DNA of 64,000 nucleotides from Shewanella fodinae (GCF_014651955.1 NZ_BMXW01000004.1:157537-221536), one strand, 5' to 3'; shown: positions 16,804-28,163, counted from the first letter of the stretch. Notes: generated from the letters alone by a model not told the origin. A program made the numbers and translations.

Positions 16804-17154
16804 ATGGAAACTCAGAAATTACATACACAGGAGTCGTTACTGAGGCTCAGCAAAACCTTGAGATTATCTTCTTTTGATATGGCCCGTTGGCTGGTGTCAT
16901 TGCTGACATTACAGCAGCAGAAATGCCGGGTAGTTGAGGCGAGTGTTCAGGGTAAGGAAGGGCGGCGCTTTCTGGTGTTTGCGCTAGACAGCATTTTTGA
17001 TTGTGGTCGCAGCAATAATTACCACAGCCAACTGACGCTGGTGACCGAAGAATCACAGGTGAAAGCGGCAGAAACGGTAACTGTGACGCCATTACCTCCG
17101 CAGCAATTAGCGTTTATGTGTATGGAAAGTGCTCATTTCGATCATTGTTACTAA
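16804..17154 (+). CDS. Small conserved-looking protein of unknown function
   Basis: 116 residues from the ATG at 16804 (a GTG at 16789 would add five). Composition is that of a soluble cytoplasmic protein: an N-terminal helical part (residues 5-45) with TLRLSSFDMARWLVSLL, then beta-type stretches with VVEASVQG and RFLVFALDSIFDCG. There is no signal peptide or membrane segment. A bidirectional terminator follows 12 bases after the stop, which supports it being a real transcribed gene. I do not recognise the family. Confidence 0.55.
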   Translation: METQKLHTQESLLRLSKTLRLSSFDMARWLVSLLTLQQQKCRVVEASVQGKEGRRFLVFALDSIFDCGRSNNYHSQLTLVTEESQVKAAETVTVTPLPPQQLAFMCMESAHFDHCY

Positions 17155-17165
17155 GACGCAGATGT

Positions 17166-17193
17166 AAAAAAACCGCCAACTGGCGGTTTTTTT
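17166..17193. terminator. Bidirectional terminator between the small gene and metK
   Basis: Near-perfect palindrome A7-CCGCCA-AC-TGGCGG-T7 (17166-17193); the A run and the T run allow it to stop transcription from both converging genes. Confidence 0.9.
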
Positions 17194-17205
17194 ACAGCCA
17201 ACGAC

Positions 17206-18357
17206 TTACAATCCGGCGTCGTCGCGCAGCGCGTCAGCCTTATTGGTCTGTTCCCAAGGGAATTCATTACGACCAAAGTGACCATAAGCCGCTGTTGCCT
17301 GGTAGATCGGACGGGCCAGATCCAACATTTCGGTTAACCCATATGGACGCAGGTCAAAGTGACGACGCACCAGCGCGATCAGCTTGTCTTCCGGTAATCT
17401 GCCAGTACCAAAGGTTTCCACACTGATAGAAGTCGGCTCTGCTACCCCAATGGCATAAGAAATCTGGATCTCACAACGATCTGCCAACCCGGCAGCGACA
17501 ATGTTCTTGGCGACATAACGAGCCGCGTAAGCAGCGCTACGATCTACTTTGGATGGATCTTTACCGGAGAATGCACCACCACCGTGACGCGCCATACCAC
17601 CGTATGTGTCGACGATAATTTTGCGGCCAGTGAGACCACAGTCACCCATAGGACCACCAATCACAAAACGACCGGTTGGGTTGATAAAGAATTTGGTGTC
17701 TTTGGTCAGCCACTGCTGAGGTAATACTGGCTTGATGATGGTTTCCATCACGCCTTCTTGCAATTCTTTCAGGCTGATTGCATCGCTATGCTGAGTTGAC
17801 AGCACCACAGCATCAATACCCACGATCTGATCATTATCGTAAACAAAAGTCACTTGCGATTTCGCATCGGGACGCAGCCAAGGCAACAGTCCCTGCTTAC
17901 GTACTTGTGACTGGCGTTTCACCAAAGCATGTGCGTAAGTGATGGGGGCAGGCATCAGCACGTCGGTTTCGTTACTGGCGTATCCGAACATCAACCCTTG
18001 ATCACCGGCGCCCTGTTCTTTGGGATCCTTACGGTCAACCCCTTGATTGATATCGGGTGACTGCTTACCAATGGCGCTGAGTACCGCGCAGGAGTTAGCA
18101 TCAAAGCCCATATCGGAACTGGTATAACCGATTTCACGTACGGTGTTACGGGTCAGTTCTTCAATATCCACCCAAGCAGAAGTGGTAATCTCACCACCTA
18201 CCATCACCATGCCGGTTTTGACATAGGTTTCACAGGCAACACGGGCCTTAGGGTCTTGGGTGAGAATGGCGTCGAGCACCGCATCAGAAATCTGATCGGC
18301 GATTTTATCAGGATGTCCTTCTGACACAGATTCAGAAGTAAAGAGGTGTCTTGCCAT
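17206..18357 (-). CDS. metK: S-adenosylmethionine synthase
   Basis: 383 residues, the normal length for bacterial MetK. Makes S-adenosylmethionine from methionine and ATP in the cytoplasm as a tetramer. Signature stretches include [15 protein letters not shown] near the start, the flexible-loop region with the ATP-binding motif [12 protein letters not shown] and the phosphate-binding loop [16 protein letters not shown]. The gene is transcribed away from tkt. A MetJ-type operator at 18414-18437, about 57 bases upstream of the start codon, indicates repression by SAM-bound MetJ, as in E. coli. Confidence 0.97.
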   Translation of the reverse strand: MARHLFTSESVSEGHPDKIADQISDAVLDAILTQDPKARVACETYVKTGMVMVGGEITTSAWVDIEELTRNTVREIGYTSSDMGFDANSCAVLSAIGKQSPDINQGVDRKDPKEQGAGDQGLMFGYASNETDVLMPAPITYAHALVKRQSQVRKQGLLPWLRPDAKSQVTFVYDNDQIVGIDAVVLSTQHSDAISLKELQEGVMETIIKPVLPQQWLTKDTKFFINPTGRFVIGGPMGDCGLTGRKIIVDTYGGMARHGGGAFSGKDPSKVDRSAAYAARYVAKNIVAAGLADRCEIQISYAIGVAEPTSISVETFGTGRLPEDKLIALVRRHFDLRPYGLTEMLDLARPIYQATAAYGHFGRNEFPWEQTNKADALRDDAGL

Positions 18358-18413
18358 AGTCTGGAAAATCTCGTGATTAATAGAAAAACCTTTAGCTGCA
18401 ACTATATCCGTAT

Positions 18414-18437
18414 AGAAGCATCTACATCTAGACGTCT
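18414..18437 (-). promoter_or_regulatory. MetJ operator (met boxes) upstream of metK
   Basis: AGACGTCT at 18430-18437 is a perfect met box. Two abutting 8-mers (AGAAGCAT at 18414 and CTACATCT at 18422) each match the consensus at 5 of 8 positions, giving the tandem array that MetJ needs to bind cooperatively. Confidence 0.85.
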
Positions 18438-18633
18438 ATTTTAATTTAATTTGGGTTTTATAAAACCCCTTTTGCTGATATTTGTGCAGTACGCCCCATC
18501 GCTGTTACCAATGTCCAGTAATTTCTTTATTGATATCAGCAGCTTTTAACCATCTGATAGTAAGTACTCGTTAGCTTTTTGTCTTGTCAGCTTTACACCT
18601 CGGTTTGATGAGTCTGTAACACATGAAGGTTTT

Positions 18634-18940
18634 TATACTAAGTTATGGCCATTCGTGCTGACTTTGCTCGTCGGATCTAAATAGCTGTTCCTAATTGCGT
18701 TTCATTCGAGGAATAGTGGCTATTCCGATAAGTCGACCCTCCGTGTCAGGGATGACGCGGTGGAGCCCCATGGATGGGGTTATGTGTGTCGACGTTGGGA
18801 ATGGCCTCTGTGATCTGGTATTAAGAACACTTATCTAGGTCGCAAAGCCGGAAATATATTTGCGTCAACTGCCCCTCTGCGGGAAAATAACCGCCAATTT
18901 CCGCCCGACAAATCTCAAGACCCACTACGCAGGAGAAAGC
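18634..18940 (+). promoter_or_regulatory. Structured 5' leader of the tkt operon, with possible RNA switch
   Basis: TATACT at 18634-18639 is a plausible -10 hexamer, though no good -35 lies at the right distance. Downstream, AGGAATAG (18709-18716) can pair either with CTGTTCCT (18685-18692, one G-U) or with CTATTCC (18720-18726), so the two hairpins exclude one another. Next come an 8-bp hairpin with a GGGA loop (18741-18760) and a hairpin of about 7 bp with a UGGA loop (18764-18781), flanked by GTCGAC at 18732 and 18788 that can close a three-way junction. Both loops read CA(G/U)GGAUG, close to the CsrA recognition core. A regulatory RNA is an inference; transcription here is not shown. Confidence 0.5.
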
Positions 18941-20935
18941 ATGTCTTCCAGTAAAGAACTCGCTAACGCTATTCGTGTGTTAAGTATGGATGCTGTGCAA
19001 AAAGCTAAATCCGGCCATCCAGGTGCCCCAATGGGCATGGCAGATATTGCAGAAGTCCTTTGGCGCGGACATCTGCGGCATAATCCACTTAATCCACAAT
19101 GGGCTAACCGCGACCGTTTCGTGCTATCCAACGGCCATGGTTCTATGCTGCTTTATTCGCTGCTGCATCTGTCTGGCTATGATCTGAGCATTGATGATCT
19201 GAAGCAATTTCGCCAGTTGCACTCGCGTACTCCCGGTCATCCAGAATACGGCTATGCGCCAGGGGTAGAAACCACTACCGGGCCGTTGGGGCAGGGCATC
19301 ACCAATGCCGTGGGGATGGCGATTGCTGAAAAAGTGTTAGCGGCGCAATTCAATCGTGCAGGACATGAGATTGTGGATCACCACACTTATGTGTTCATGG
19401 GCGATGGCTGCATGATGGAAGGGATTTCGCACGAAGCTTGTTCACTGGCGGGGACGCTGGGCTTAGGCAAGCTGATTGCTTTCTGGGATGACAACGGTAT
19501 TTCAATTGACGGTCATGTAGACGGTTGGTTCAGTGACGACACTGCGAAACGCTTTGAAGCCTATGGCTGGCAGGTGATCCCGGCGGTAGATGGTCATAAT
19601 GCTGAAGCGATTAACGCGGCTATCGAGCAAGCTAAAGCCGATCCACGACCATCACTGATCTGCTGTAAAACCATCATTGGTTATGGCTCACCTAACAAAT
19701 CCGGCTCCCATGATTGTCACGGCTCACCACTGGGTGATGCTGAAGTGGCAGCTTCTCGCGAATTTTTGGGCTGGCCGTATGCACCGTTTGAAATTCCCGC
19801 CGAGATTTATAGCGCGTGGGACGCAAAGGCCGCAGGTAGTGCCGCGGAAGCGGACTGGGAAACTCAGTTGGCTGCATACGCCGCTGCTTATCCCGAATTG
19901 GCAGTTGAATTGAAACGCCGTGTCAGCGGCCAACTGCCAGCGGATTTTGCGGCAGGCGCGCAGGCGTATATCGAACAGTTGCAGGCTAATCCTGCCAATA
20001 TCGCCTCACGCAAGGCATCGCAAAATGCATTGGAAGCCTTCGGTAAATTACTGCCAGAATTTCTCGGTGGCAGTGCTGACTTAGCGCCTTCTAATCTGAC
20101 TATGTATTCCGCTTCCAAGTCCATCAGCCGCGATGATGCATCCGGTAACTATCTGCACTACGGGGTGCGTGAGTTCGGTATGTCGGCGATGATGAATGGT
20201 ATCGCACTGCATGGTGGTTTTGTGCCTTATGGTGCGACTTTCCTGATGTTTATGGAATATGCCCGTAACGCCCTACGTATGGCCGCGCTGATGAAACAAC
20301 GGGTGATCTTTGTTTACACTCACGACTCCATTGGTCTGGGTGAAGACGGCCCAACCCATCAACCAGTGGAGCAAACCGCTACGTTGCGTTTGATGCCTAA
20401 TATGAGTACTTGGCGCCCATGCGATCAGGTGGAATCCGCTATCGCCTGGAAATATGCCATTGAACGTCAGGATGGGCCAACCTCGTTAATTTTCTCTCGC
20501 CAGAATCTAACACAGATGCCACGTACTGCGGCGCAGTTGGCCGATGTGGCAAAAGGCGGTTACGTGCTGGTGGATTGTGACGGTACACCTGAACTGATTT
20601 TCATCGCCACCGGTTCCGAAGTGGAACTGGCGGTAAAAGCCCAGGCTGAATTGACCGCAGCTGGTCATAAGGTGCGAGTGGTTTCCATGCCAGCCACTGA
20701 TGTGTTTGACAAACAGGATGCCGCTTATAAAGAAGCGGTGTTACCCGCTGCGGTCAGCAAACGTGTGGCGGTGGAAGCGGGCATTGCCGATTACTGGTAC
20801 AAGTACATCGGTCTTAACGGCAAGATTGTTGGTATGACGACTTTTGGTGAGTCAGCGCCAGCGGGTGAGCTGTTTGCAGAGTTCGGCTTTACCGTCGATA
20901 ACGTAGTGGCAACGGCGAAGTCATTACTGGCATGA
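18941..20935 (+). CDS. tkt: Transketolase
   Basis: 664 residues from the ATG at 18941, preceded by AGGAGAAAGC; the longer frame from 18860 has no RBS. Thiamine-diphosphate enzyme of the pentose phosphate pathway that moves two-carbon units between sugar phosphates. Visible motifs: the N-terminal [13 protein letters not shown], the TPP/Mg motif [13 protein letters not shown], and the catalytic [12 protein letters not shown] in the pyrimidine-binding domain, followed by a C-terminal domain from about residue 530. Head of a cluster with epd, pgk and fba, the standard central-carbon cluster in this group. Confidence 0.97.
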   Translation: MSSSKELANAIRVLSMDAVQKAKSGHPGAPMGMADIAEVLWRGHLRHNPLNPQWANRDRFVLSNGHGSMLLYSLLHLSGYDLSIDDLKQFRQLHSRTPGHPEYGYAPGVETTTGPLGQGITNAVGMAIAEKVLAAQFNRAGHEIVDHHTYVFMGDGCMMEGISHEACSLAGTLGLGKLIAFWDDNGISIDGHVDGWFSDDTAKRFEAYGWQVIPAVDGHNAEAINAAIEQAKADPRPSLICCKTIIGYGSPNKSGSHDCHGSPLGDAEVAASREFLGWPYAPFEIPAEIYSAWDAKAAGSAAEADWETQLAAYAAAYPELAVELKRRVSGQLPADFAAGAQAYIEQLQANPANIASRKASQNALEAFGKLLPEFLGGSADLAPSNLTMYSASKSISRDDASGNYLHYGVREFGMSAMMNGIALHGGFVPYGATFLMFMEYARNALRMAALMKQRVIFVYTHDSIGLGEDGPTHQPVEQTATLRLMPNMSTWRPCDQVESAIAWKYAIERQDGPTSLIFSRQNLTQMPRTAAQLADVAKGGYVLVDCDGTPELIFIATGSEVELAVKAQAELTAAGHKVRVVSMPATDVFDKQDAAYKEAVLPAAVSKRVAVEAGIADYWYKYIGLNGKIVGMTTFGESAPAGELFAEFGFTVDNVVATAKSLLA

Positions 20936-20987
20936 ACCGTAACTGAACGAAAGGCCTGACAGGGCTTTGCTTTGCTCGCCATTCATA

Positions 20988-21017
20988 ACGGCCTGTCTTA
21001 TGATAGGCCGTTGTTTT
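20988..21017 (+). terminator. Hairpin between tkt and epd (attenuator or partial terminator)
   Basis: 10-bp stem ACGGCCTGTC (20988-20997) with GATAGGCCGT (21002-21011), TTAT loop, then TTGTTTTAT. The interrupted T tract suggests partial termination that lowers expression of epd-pgk relative to tkt. Confidence 0.65.
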
Positions 21018-21049
21018 ATCGCCCTGAAATAGAGGGATATGAATTACCG

Positions 21050-22063
21050 ATGATCAGAGTTGCTATCAATGGTTATGGCCGCATTGGCCGCTCCGTATTA
21101 CGGGCATTGTATGAATCCGGCAAGCGCCAGCAGTTGCAAATTGTCGCGATTAACGAGTTGGCAAAACCTGAAGCCATGGTACATCTGACAAACTATGACA
21201 CCACGCACGGCCGCTTCTCGCTCCGTGCCAGTCTGGAACAGGAGCAGATGCAGGTGGGCAATGATGCTATTACCCTGCTGCACCAAGCGGATGCCAGTAA
21301 GTTACCTTGGCAGCAACTGGATGTAGATTTGGTATTGGAATGCACAGGGGCACTGCATGACCGCGCCGCCTGTGCTACGCATCTGCTGGCGGGCGCGCGT
21401 AAGGTATTGATAAGCCACCCGGCGTCAGCGGATGTCGATGCTACCATTGTGTATGGCGTCAATGATGAACTGTTGACCCCCGAACATACCGTGGTGTCTA
21501 ACGCTTCATGCACCACCAACTGTGTGATCCCGGTGATTTCCGAACTGGATCGTCATTTTGGTATTCGCAGTGGCGCGATTACCACGATTCACGCCTCAAT
21601 GAATGATCAGCAGGTGATCGATGCCTATCACGATGATTTGCGTCGTACCCGTGCGGCCAGTCAGTCGATTATTCCGGTCGATACCAAGTTGGCGCGTGGT
21701 ATTGAGCGAATTTTGCCGCAGATGAAAGACAAGTTTGAAGCTATCTCGGTGCGAGTGCCAACCGTCAATGTCACCGCTATTGACGTGTCGCTGACCGTGG
21801 ATAAACGGGTGAATATTGCCACTGTTAACCAAGTATTGCTTGAGGCCACCCGTGGCCGTCTTGATGGCATTCTGGGCTTTACCGATGAGCCTTTGGTATC
21901 ATGCGACTTTAATCATGATCCGCGCTCCAGTGTGGTGGATGGTACCCAGACCCGTGTCAGTGACGGTCATCTGATCAAACTGTTACTGTGGTGTGATAAC
22001 GAATGGGGTTTTGCCAATCGGATGTTGGACACGGCGCTGGCGATGTTTCCGCCAGAGGCATAA
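21050..22063 (+). CDS. epd: D-erythrose-4-phosphate dehydrogenase
   Basis: 337 residues from the ATG at 21050 (RBS AGAGGG at 21031-21036). GAPDH-like fold: NAD-binding [14 protein letters not shown] at the start and the catalytic cysteine in SNASCTTNC. Epd rather than GAPDH is favoured by the position between tkt and pgk, the length close to 339, and the sequence [12 protein letters not shown]. Oxidises erythrose 4-phosphate to 4-phosphoerythronate for pyridoxal phosphate synthesis. Without a search, confusion with another GAPDH paralogue cannot be wholly excluded. Confidence 0.93.
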   Translation: MIRVAINGYGRIGRSVLRALYESGKRQQLQIVAINELAKPEAMVHLTNYDTTHGRFSLRASLEQEQMQVGNDAITLLHQADASKLPWQQLDVDLVLECTGALHDRAACATHLLAGARKVLISHPASADVDATIVYGVNDELLTPEHTVVSNASCTTNCVIPVISELDRHFGIRSGAITTIHASMNDQQVIDAYHDDLRRTRAASQSIIPVDTKLARGIERILPQMKDKFEAISVRVPTVNVTAIDVSLTVDKRVNIATVNQVLLEATRGRLDGILGFTDEPLVSCDFNHDPRSSVVDGTQTRVSDGHLIKLLLWCDNEWGFANRMLDTALAMFPPEA

Positions 22064-22132
22064 CTTTTTGGGGTAGTGCTTGACCGCTACCAAGACAAGC
22101 GCAAATTTATAGTTACTACAGGAAGCATGAAC

Positions 22133-23308
22133 ATGGCGATTATCAAAATGTCAGATCTGGATCTGCAGGGAAAGCGCGTGCTTATCCGTGAAGATCTCAA
22201 CGTGCCAGTTGCCGATGGGGTGGTGACCAGTGATGCACGTTTGCGTGCCTCTTTGCCCACTATCAAGCTGGCACTGGAAAAAGGTGCCGCGGTGATGGTG
22301 ATGTCTCACTTAGGGCGGCCAACAGAAGGGGAATATAATGCAGAATTTTCGCTGCAGCCGGTAGTGGATTATCTTGCTAAAGCGCTGGATTGCCCGGTGC
22401 GTCTTGAGACCGATTACCTGGACGGTGTTGACGTTGCCGTGGGCGAAGTGGTGGTGTTTGAAAACGTCCGTTTTAACAAAGGTGAAAAGAAAAATGATGA
22501 CGCGTTGTCGAAAAAAATGGCAGCGCTTTGTGATGTTTATGTGATGGATGCTTTTGGTACCGCCCATCGCGCGCAAGCATCTACCCACGGCGTGGGGATG
22601 TTTGCTCCTGTGGCCTGTGCTGGCCCACTGCTTGCGGCCGAACTGGAAGCGCTGGCTAAGGCGATGGATAACCCGAAACGGCCATTGGTCGCCATTGTCG
22701 GTGGCTCCAAAGTGTCTACCAAGCTGACGGTGCTGGAAAGCTTGTCCAAAATCGTTGATCAGTTAGTGGTGGGCGGCGGTATTGCCAACACCTTTATCGC
22801 CGCTGCCGGTCACAATGTCGGTAAATCGCTGTACGAAGCCGACTTACTTGATGAGGCCAAACGGCTGGTGGCCAATGCTCAGAGTCGTGGTGGCGATATT
22901 CCAGTGCCAACCGATGTGGTTGTGGGCAAAGAATTCAGCGCTGATGCGGTTGCCACGTTAAAAGACGTAACCGATGTCGCCGATGATGACATGATTTTCG
23001 ATATTGGCCCCGACAGCGCTGAAGTGCTGTCTGACATTATTATGAATGCCGGTACTATCGTGTGGAATGGTCCGGTGGGCGTATTCGAATTTGATCAGTT
23101 TGGCGCTGGCACAAAGTGTATTGCCGAAGCAATTGCCGCATCTCCAGCATTTTCTATTGCCGGTGGTGGTGACACTCTGGCAGCGGTGGATAAATACGGC
23201 ATTGCTGATCAGGTTTCTTACATTTCAACCGGTGGTGGTGCGTTCCTGGAGTTTTTGGAAGGGAAAGAGCTACCAGCGGTGGCGATGTTGCAGGCTCGTG
23301 GCAACTGA
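22133..23308 (+). CDS. pgk: Phosphoglycerate kinase
   Basis: 391 residues. I take the ATG at 22133 (MAIIKMSDL), six bases after another ATG at 22127, because the RBS GGAAG at 22121-22125 suits it and family members begin this way. Catalyses ATP formation from 1,3-bisphosphoglycerate. Motifs: [22 protein letters not shown], the hinge and nucleotide-binding [10 protein letters not shown], and the C-terminal [13 protein letters not shown] with STGGGAFLE. Third gene of the tkt-epd-pgk-fba cluster. Confidence 0.97.
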   Translation: MAIIKMSDLDLQGKRVLIREDLNVPVADGVVTSDARLRASLPTIKLALEKGAAVMVMSHLGRPTEGEYNAEFSLQPVVDYLAKALDCPVRLETDYLDGVDVAVGEVVVFENVRFNKGEKKNDDALSKKMAALCDVYVMDAFGTAHRAQASTHGVGMFAPVACAGPLLAAELEALAKAMDNPKRPLVAIVGGSKVSTKLTVLESLSKIVDQLVVGGGIANTFIAAAGHNVGKSLYEADLLDEAKRLVANAQSRGGDIPVPTDVVVGKEFSADAVATLKDVTDVADDDMIFDIGPDSAEVLSDIIMNAGTIVWNGPVGVFEFDQFGAGTKCIAEAIAASPAFSIAGGGDTLAAVDKYGIADQVSYISTGGGAFLEFLEGKELPAVAMLQARGN

Positions 23309-23417
23309 CATAAAAAATTTATCATAAGCTGTCGGCCATGACCGGCAGCGCTATTTACAGCTTATAGACAATTGGACCCGGGCAATCACCATTGCCCATG
23401 AAAGGAGATAACAGATT

Positions 23418-24485
23418 ATGGCCTTAATTTCCCTGCGTCAGTTGCTGGACCACGCTGCCGAACACGGTTATGGCGTGCCAGCGTTTAACGTGAATAACTT
23501 GGAACAGATGCGCGCTATTATGCAGGCGGCTGAAGCGACTGACAGTCCTGTCATCGTGCAAGCCTCTGCCGGTGCTCGTAAATATGCTCGCCCACAATTT
23601 CTGAAATATCTGATGACCGCCGCGCTGGAACAGTACCCCGATATCCCCGTGTGTATCCATCAGGACCACGGTACTCACCCAGACGTATGTCAGCGCTCTA
23701 TCCAACTGGGTATGTCATCAGTGATGATGGATGGCTCACTGATGTCAGACGGCAAAACTCCGGCCACTTATGATTACAACGTGCATGTCACTCGCACAAC
23801 TGTAGCCTTTGCCCACGCTTGTGGGGTGTCTGTAGAAGGTGAAATCGGCTGCCTTGGCAGTCTGGAAACCGGAACTGCGGGTGAAGAAGATGGCATTGGT
23901 GCTGAAGGTACCCTGAGCCATGATCAGATGTTGACCAGCCCAGATGAAGCCGCTCGTTTTGTGGCTGATACCCATGTGGATGCGTTGGCCATTGCTATTG
24001 GCACTAGCCACGGTGCTTACAAGTTCAGCCGTAAACCTACTGGTGATGTCCTGCGTATCGACCGCATCAAAGAGATCCACGCCCGTATTCCTAACACCCA
24101 TCTGGTGATGCACGGTTCTTCATCGGTACCGCAAAAATGGTTGCAGATCATCAATCAGTACGGTGGTGATATGCCAGAAACTTATGGTGTTCCAGTCGAA
24201 GAGATTGTCGAAGGCATCAAACACGGCGTGCGCAAAGTGAATATTGATACCGACCTGCGTCTAGCATCAACTGGCGCGGTGCGTAAATTCCTGGCGGAAA
24301 ATCCGCGGGAGTTTGACCCTCGCAAATTCCTTAAAGCTTCCATGGACGCTATGGCCGAAATCTGTGTGGAACGCTATGAAGCGTTCGGTTGCGCTGGCAT
24401 GGGCTCCAAGATCAAGCCGCTGTCGCTGCAGGCTATGTATAAGCGTTATCAGACTGGGGAATTGGATCCTCAAGTTAACCGTTGA
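23418..24485 (+). CDS. fba: Class II fructose-1,6-bisphosphate aldolase
   Basis: 355 residues; RBS AAAGGAGAT at 23400-23408. Zinc-dependent aldolase that joins dihydroxyacetone phosphate and glyceraldehyde 3-phosphate reversibly. Visible: the N-terminal GVPAFNVNN, zinc-ligand histidines in [11 protein letters not shown], the EGEIGCLG Glu, GTSHGAYKF, and the phosphate-binding MHGSSSVP with KVNIDTDLR. The size and the EDGIG insert suit the class IIB/Calvin-type branch (about 345-360 residues) used by Shewanella. Closes the cluster, followed by a strong terminator. Confidence 0.96.
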   Translation: MALISLRQLLDHAAEHGYGVPAFNVNNLEQMRAIMQAAEATDSPVIVQASAGARKYARPQFLKYLMTAALEQYPDIPVCIHQDHGTHPDVCQRSIQLGMSSVMMDGSLMSDGKTPATYDYNVHVTRTTVAFAHACGVSVEGEIGCLGSLETGTAGEEDGIGAEGTLSHDQMLTSPDEAARFVADTHVDALAIAIGTSHGAYKFSRKPTGDVLRIDRIKEIHARIPNTHLVMHGSSSVPQKWLQIINQYGGDMPETYGVPVEEIVEGIKHGVRKVNIDTDLRLASTGAVRKFLAENPREFDPRKFLKASMDAMAEICVERYEAFGCAGMGSKIKPLSLQAMYKRYQTGELDPQVNR

Positions 24486-24502
24486 TAACTCGGTAATGAT
24501 CA

Positions 24503-24532
24503 AAGAAGCCCGCTAATGCGGGCTTCTTTTTA
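24503..24532 (+). terminator. Terminator of the tkt-epd-pgk-fba cluster
   Basis: 11-bp stem AAGAAGCCCGC (24503-24513) with GCGGGCTTCTT (24518-24528), TAAT loop, then T residues. It lies 20 bases from the stop of the converging NhaC gene. Confidence 0.92.
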
Positions 24533-24550
24533 TGGCACAGGCTAACGGTT

Positions 24551-25882
24551 TTAATCACTGCGCGGGCGCCACATAATGACAACAATGGAGACCAGCGCCA
24601 ATACCATGCAATACCAAACATCGGAAACGGCCTGCAGTGGTGATATTTTGAAGTGAGAGGCGATTAACAAGGCTTGTGCGCCGTATGGAATTAGCCCTTG
24701 AATAATACAGGCAAAAATATCTAACAAGCTAGCGGCACGTTTGGCACTGACGGCATTCTGCCGCGCTAAATCCCGGGCAATATCACCATTGATCACGATG
24801 GACACGGTATTGTTGGCAACACAGGTGTTGGTGAGTGCTACCATTCCAGCCATCCCCAGTTCAGCGGCTCTGCTGGAGTTATCACCACGACTGTGAGAGA
24901 AGCGACGGATTAAGGCTTCGATGTGCCGACTGATATATGCCAGCCCGCCTTGTTGCTGCATCAATGCTGCCAGCCCGCCCACTAACATCGACAGTATAAA
25001 GATCTCCTGCATATTGCCAAAACCTTGGTAGATGTCGTTGCTAAAGGCGACCAGGCCATAATCACCGCTGTAGAGGCCCACGCCACCCGCAAATAAAATG
25101 CCTAATACCAGCACCACGAATACGTTCACGCCTGCCACCGCAAGCAGCAAAATACTGACGTAAGGTAGCACTTTCACCACGTCTATTGGTTGCGCGGGAA
25201 TGCTGGCACTGCCAGTCGATGCTAGAACAAATAACACCAACGTGATGATGGCGGATGGAATGGCGAAAATCAGGTTTTCACGGAATTTGTCGCGCATATA
25301 GCACCCCTGAGTGCGGGTCGCGGCAATGGTGGTATCGGAAATAATCGACAGGTTGTCACCAAAGAGTGCGCCAGACATTACGGCCCCTGCCATGAGTGTT
25401 AGATCAATATTGGCTTCTTCGGCAATGCCTAGCGCTATCGGCGCTACAGCAGCGATGGTGCCCATAGAGGTGCCCATGGCGGTAGCAATAAAGGCGGCAA
25501 TCACAAAAAAGCCGGGTAACAGCAATTGGGACGGTATAAACTGCAACCCCAGTGCCACGGTGGCATCCACACCACCGGTTGCTTTGGCAACCGAAGCAAA
25601 AGCACCTGCCAGCAGGTAGATCAAACACATCGCAATAATATTGCTGTGGCCAATCCCGGCCATAAAGGTATCCAGCGTTTGATTTAATTGCTGCTTGGAC
25701 AGCAGCACGGCCAGCACAATTGCTGGCAAAATAGCGACTGGACTGGGCAATTGGTAAAACGCCATCGCTACGCCATTGGCTTGAAAATACAGTCCGGCGC
25801 CGATAAACAGCAGCAAAAACAATAATAGGGGTAACAGTGCTATTGCCGATGGTGCGACAGTGGCTTGGGTATTTGTTGTCAA
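24551..25882 (-). CDS. NhaC-family Na+/H+ antiporter
   Basis: About 443 residues if translation starts at the TTG ending at 25882, which has GAAGAAG just upstream; the frame continues to 25960 with less convincing sequence. Eleven to twelve hydrophobic segments. Typical NhaC-family stretches are present: the repeated GAVMSGALFGDNLSIISDTT and VALTNTCVANNTVSIVING, both with conserved Asn/Asp/Ser. The family exchanges Na+ (or malate-lactate) for protons and supports pH and sodium homeostasis in marine bacteria. Monocistronic, converging on fba. Confidence 0.85.
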   Translation of the reverse strand: MTTNTQATVAPSAIALLPLLLFLLLFIGAGLYFQANGVAMAFYQLPSPVAILPAIVLAVLLSKQQLNQTLDTFMAGIGHSNIIAMCLIYLLAGAFASVAKATGGVDATVALGLQFIPSQLLLPGFFVIAAFIATAMGTSMGTIAAVAPIALGIAEEANIDLTLMAGAVMSGALFGDNLSIISDTTIAATRTQGCYMRDKFRENLIFAIPSAIITLVLFVLASTGSASIPAQPIDVVKVLPYVSILLLAVAGVNVFVVLVLGILFAGGVGLYSGDYGLVAFSNDIYQGFGNMQEIFILSMLVGGLAALMQQQGGLAYISRHIEALIRRFSHSRGDNSSRAAELGMAGMVALTNTCVANNTVSIVINGDIARDLARQNAVSAKRAASLLDIFACIIQGLIPYGAQALLIASHFKISPLQAVSDVWYCMVLALVSIVVIMWRPRSD

Positions 25883-26147
25883 AATCTTCTTCTCAGTATG
25901 TTCTGTCCGCGGTGCAAACGGCAGTTTGCTGACGGTGTAGCTGTGTGGCGACGACTGCACTTACTATTGCAGTTATTGGCGCAGCATAGGGGATCAGTCG
26001 GAAGCTGTCAATTTAGCCATCTAGATGTTTTTACTTCTATATATGGCGTTTTGTTTATGGTTCCACTTATCAACACCGCAGTTACACTGACATTCCCATC
26101 AGCAATGGGTAGAATAAGCGCCAGTTGTCACGCGCAGGAATGGCTTT

Positions 26148-27533
26148 ATGCATATACATATTTTAGGGATTTGCGGCACCTTTATGGGGGGATTGGCCAT
26201 ACTGGCGCGCGCCATGGGCCACAAAGTGACGGGGGCCGACGCTAATGTATACCCGCCGATGAGTACCCAATTGGAGCAACAAGGCATCACCTTGATCCAG
26301 GGATTTGAAGCATCACAGCTGCAACCCGCACCGGATTTAGTGGTGATCGGCAATGCCATGAGCCGTGGTAATCCTTGCGTGGAGGCCGTGCTGGAGCAGG
26401 GGCTGAAATACACCTCAGGCCCACAGTTTTTGCACGATTACATTCTGCCAGGGCGCTGGGTGCTGGCGGTTTCCGGTACCCATGGCAAAACGTCTACCTC
26501 CAGCATGTTGGCGTGGATCTTAGAGTCTTGTGGTTACCAACCCGGTTTTCTTATCGGTGGCATACCGCGCAATTTTGGCGTATCGGCGCGTTTGGGGGAT
26601 TCCCCTTTTTTTGTTGTAGAAGCCGATGAATATGACAGTGCTTTTTTTGATAAGCGTTCGAAGTTTGTGCATTACCAGCCGCGGACCTTGGTGATCAATA
26701 ATCTGGAATATGATCATGCGGATATTTTTGAAGACTTGCATGCCATCCAGAAACAGTTTCATCATCTACTGCGCATTGTGCCGGGCAATGGGCGGGTGAT
26801 CTGGCCGCAAGACAGTGATGCGGTGGCCGCAGTGTTAGCCCAAGGGTGTTGGAGCGAGCAGGAAACCATCAGTCACAGTGCTGGCAAGGGCGATTGGCAA
26901 GTGCAGCCCTTGGCCGAAGATGGACACCGTTTTGAGCTGCATCTTGCCGGGGAATCGCAAGGCGTGCTGGAATGGTCGTTACTCGGTAAACATAATATGG
27001 AAAATGCCTTGATGGCCGTGGCGGCGGCGCGGCATGTTGGCGTAAAACCTGCCGATGCCATTGCCGCACTAGCGGATTTTATTCCGCCTAAACGGCGACT
27101 GGAGCTGATAGGTAATATTCACGGGGTACAGGTTTTTGATGATTTTGCACATCATCCGACCGCCATTGCCACGACTCTGCAAGGCCTGCGCGCCAAAATG
27201 GGCAAGGGGCATATCACAGTGGTGCTAGAGCCCCGTTCCAACACCATGAAGAGTGGCGTGCACAAAGCTACGCTGGCGGAGTCTATGCGTGATGCCGACA
27301 ACGCTGTGCTGTATCAGGCCGATAACATCCATTGGGATATTGCGGCCGCAATGGATCATGCCAGTATTCCAATCACTGTGATGTACAGTATTCATGATGT
27401 AGTGCTGAAAGTGGCGGCGGAAGCTAAACCCGGCGACACCATAGTGATCATGAGTAATGGCGGTTTTGGTGGCATTCATGGCAAGTTGCTGACGGCACTC
27501 GATGCCAAATTTAACGCGGAGGCCCAGCGATGA
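26148..27533 (+). CDS. mpl: Murein peptide ligase (UDP-N-acetylmuramate:tripeptide ligase)
   Basis: 461 residues. Attaches the recovered tripeptide L-Ala-gamma-D-Glu-meso-DAP to UDP-N-acetylmuramate in peptidoglycan recycling. Mur-ligase architecture: an N-terminal Rossmann part starting [15 protein letters not shown], the ATP-binding loop [13 protein letters not shown], the family motif [16 protein letters not shown], and a C-terminal domain with [19 protein letters not shown] precedes the ATG. The 3' end overlaps ubiX by four bases (ATGA), so mpl-ubiX-hpt form one operon. Confidence 0.95.
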   Translation: MHIHILGICGTFMGGLAILARAMGHKVTGADANVYPPMSTQLEQQGITLIQGFEASQLQPAPDLVVIGNAMSRGNPCVEAVLEQGLKYTSGPQFLHDYILPGRWVLAVSGTHGKTSTSSMLAWILESCGYQPGFLIGGIPRNFGVSARLGDSPFFVVEADEYDSAFFDKRSKFVHYQPRTLVINNLEYDHADIFEDLHAIQKQFHHLLRIVPGNGRVIWPQDSDAVAAVLAQGCWSEQETISHSAGKGDWQVQPLAEDGHRFELHLAGESQGVLEWSLLGKHNMENALMAVAAARHVGVKPADAIAALADFIPPKRRLELIGNIHGVQVFDDFAHHPTAIATTLQGLRAKMGKGHITVVLEPRSNTMKSGVHKATLAESMRDADNAVLYQADNIHWDIAAAMDHASIPITVMYSIHDVVLKVAAEAKPGDTIVIMSNGGFGGIHGKLLTALDAKFNAEAQR

Positions 27534-28156
27534 AAAGCATCAGCCTAGCGTGGACCGGAGCTTCTGGCGCACCTTATGGACTGAAGCTGCTGCAGTGTTT
27601 GCTGCAGGCGGAGTATCAGGTGTTTCTGATGATCTCCAGTGCTGCTAGAGTGGTGTTGGCTCAAGAATTGGACATTAAACTCAGCGCCGCGCCAGACAAA
27701 GCCACTGAGCAACTGCGAGCTATTATGCCAGCAACTGGTGTGTTGCGCGTACTGGGTAAGGATGAGTGGTTCTCGCCTCCAGCGTCAGGCTCGGCGGCAC
27801 CGAAACAGATGGTGATCTGTCCTTGCTCCACTGGCACCTTGGCGGCAGTGGCAACTGGGATGAGCAACAATCTGTTGGAACGTGCGGCCGATGTGGTATT
27901 GAAAGAACATGGTCAGCTACTGCTGGTGCCCAGAGAAACGCCGTTCAACGCGATTCACTTGCAACATATGCTGAGTTTGACCCAGTTGGGCGCCGTTATT
28001 CTGCCTGCGGCTCCAGGGTTTTATCACCATCCCCAAACGGTTCAGGATCTGATAGACTTCGTCGTCGCCCGGATCCTCGACCATCTGGGTATTGCACATT
28101 CATTAACGCACCGCTGGGGTTATGACACACCAGATGGCGGTAGTATCGAAGACTGA
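27530..28156 (+). CDS. ubiX: Flavin prenyltransferase UbiX
   Basis: 208 residues. Makes prenylated FMN, the cofactor of the UbiD decarboxylase in ubiquinone synthesis. Flavodoxin-like fold with the start [16 protein letters not shown], the FMN-contact [13 protein letters not shown] with [10 protein letters not shown], and the prenyl-binding [14 protein letters not shown] followed by [11 protein letters not shown]. Start codon overlaps the mpl stop. Confidence 0.95.
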   Translation: MKSISLAWTGASGAPYGLKLLQCLLQAEYQVFLMISSAARVVLAQELDIKLSAAPDKATEQLRAIMPATGVLRVLGKDEWFSPPASGSAAPKQMVICPCSTGTLAAVATGMSNNLLERAADVVLKEHGQLLLVPRETPFNAIHLQHMLSLTQLGAVILPAAPGFYHHPQTVQDLIDFVVARILDHLGIAHSLTHRWGYDTPDGGSIED

Positions 28157-28163
28157 GACGAGT

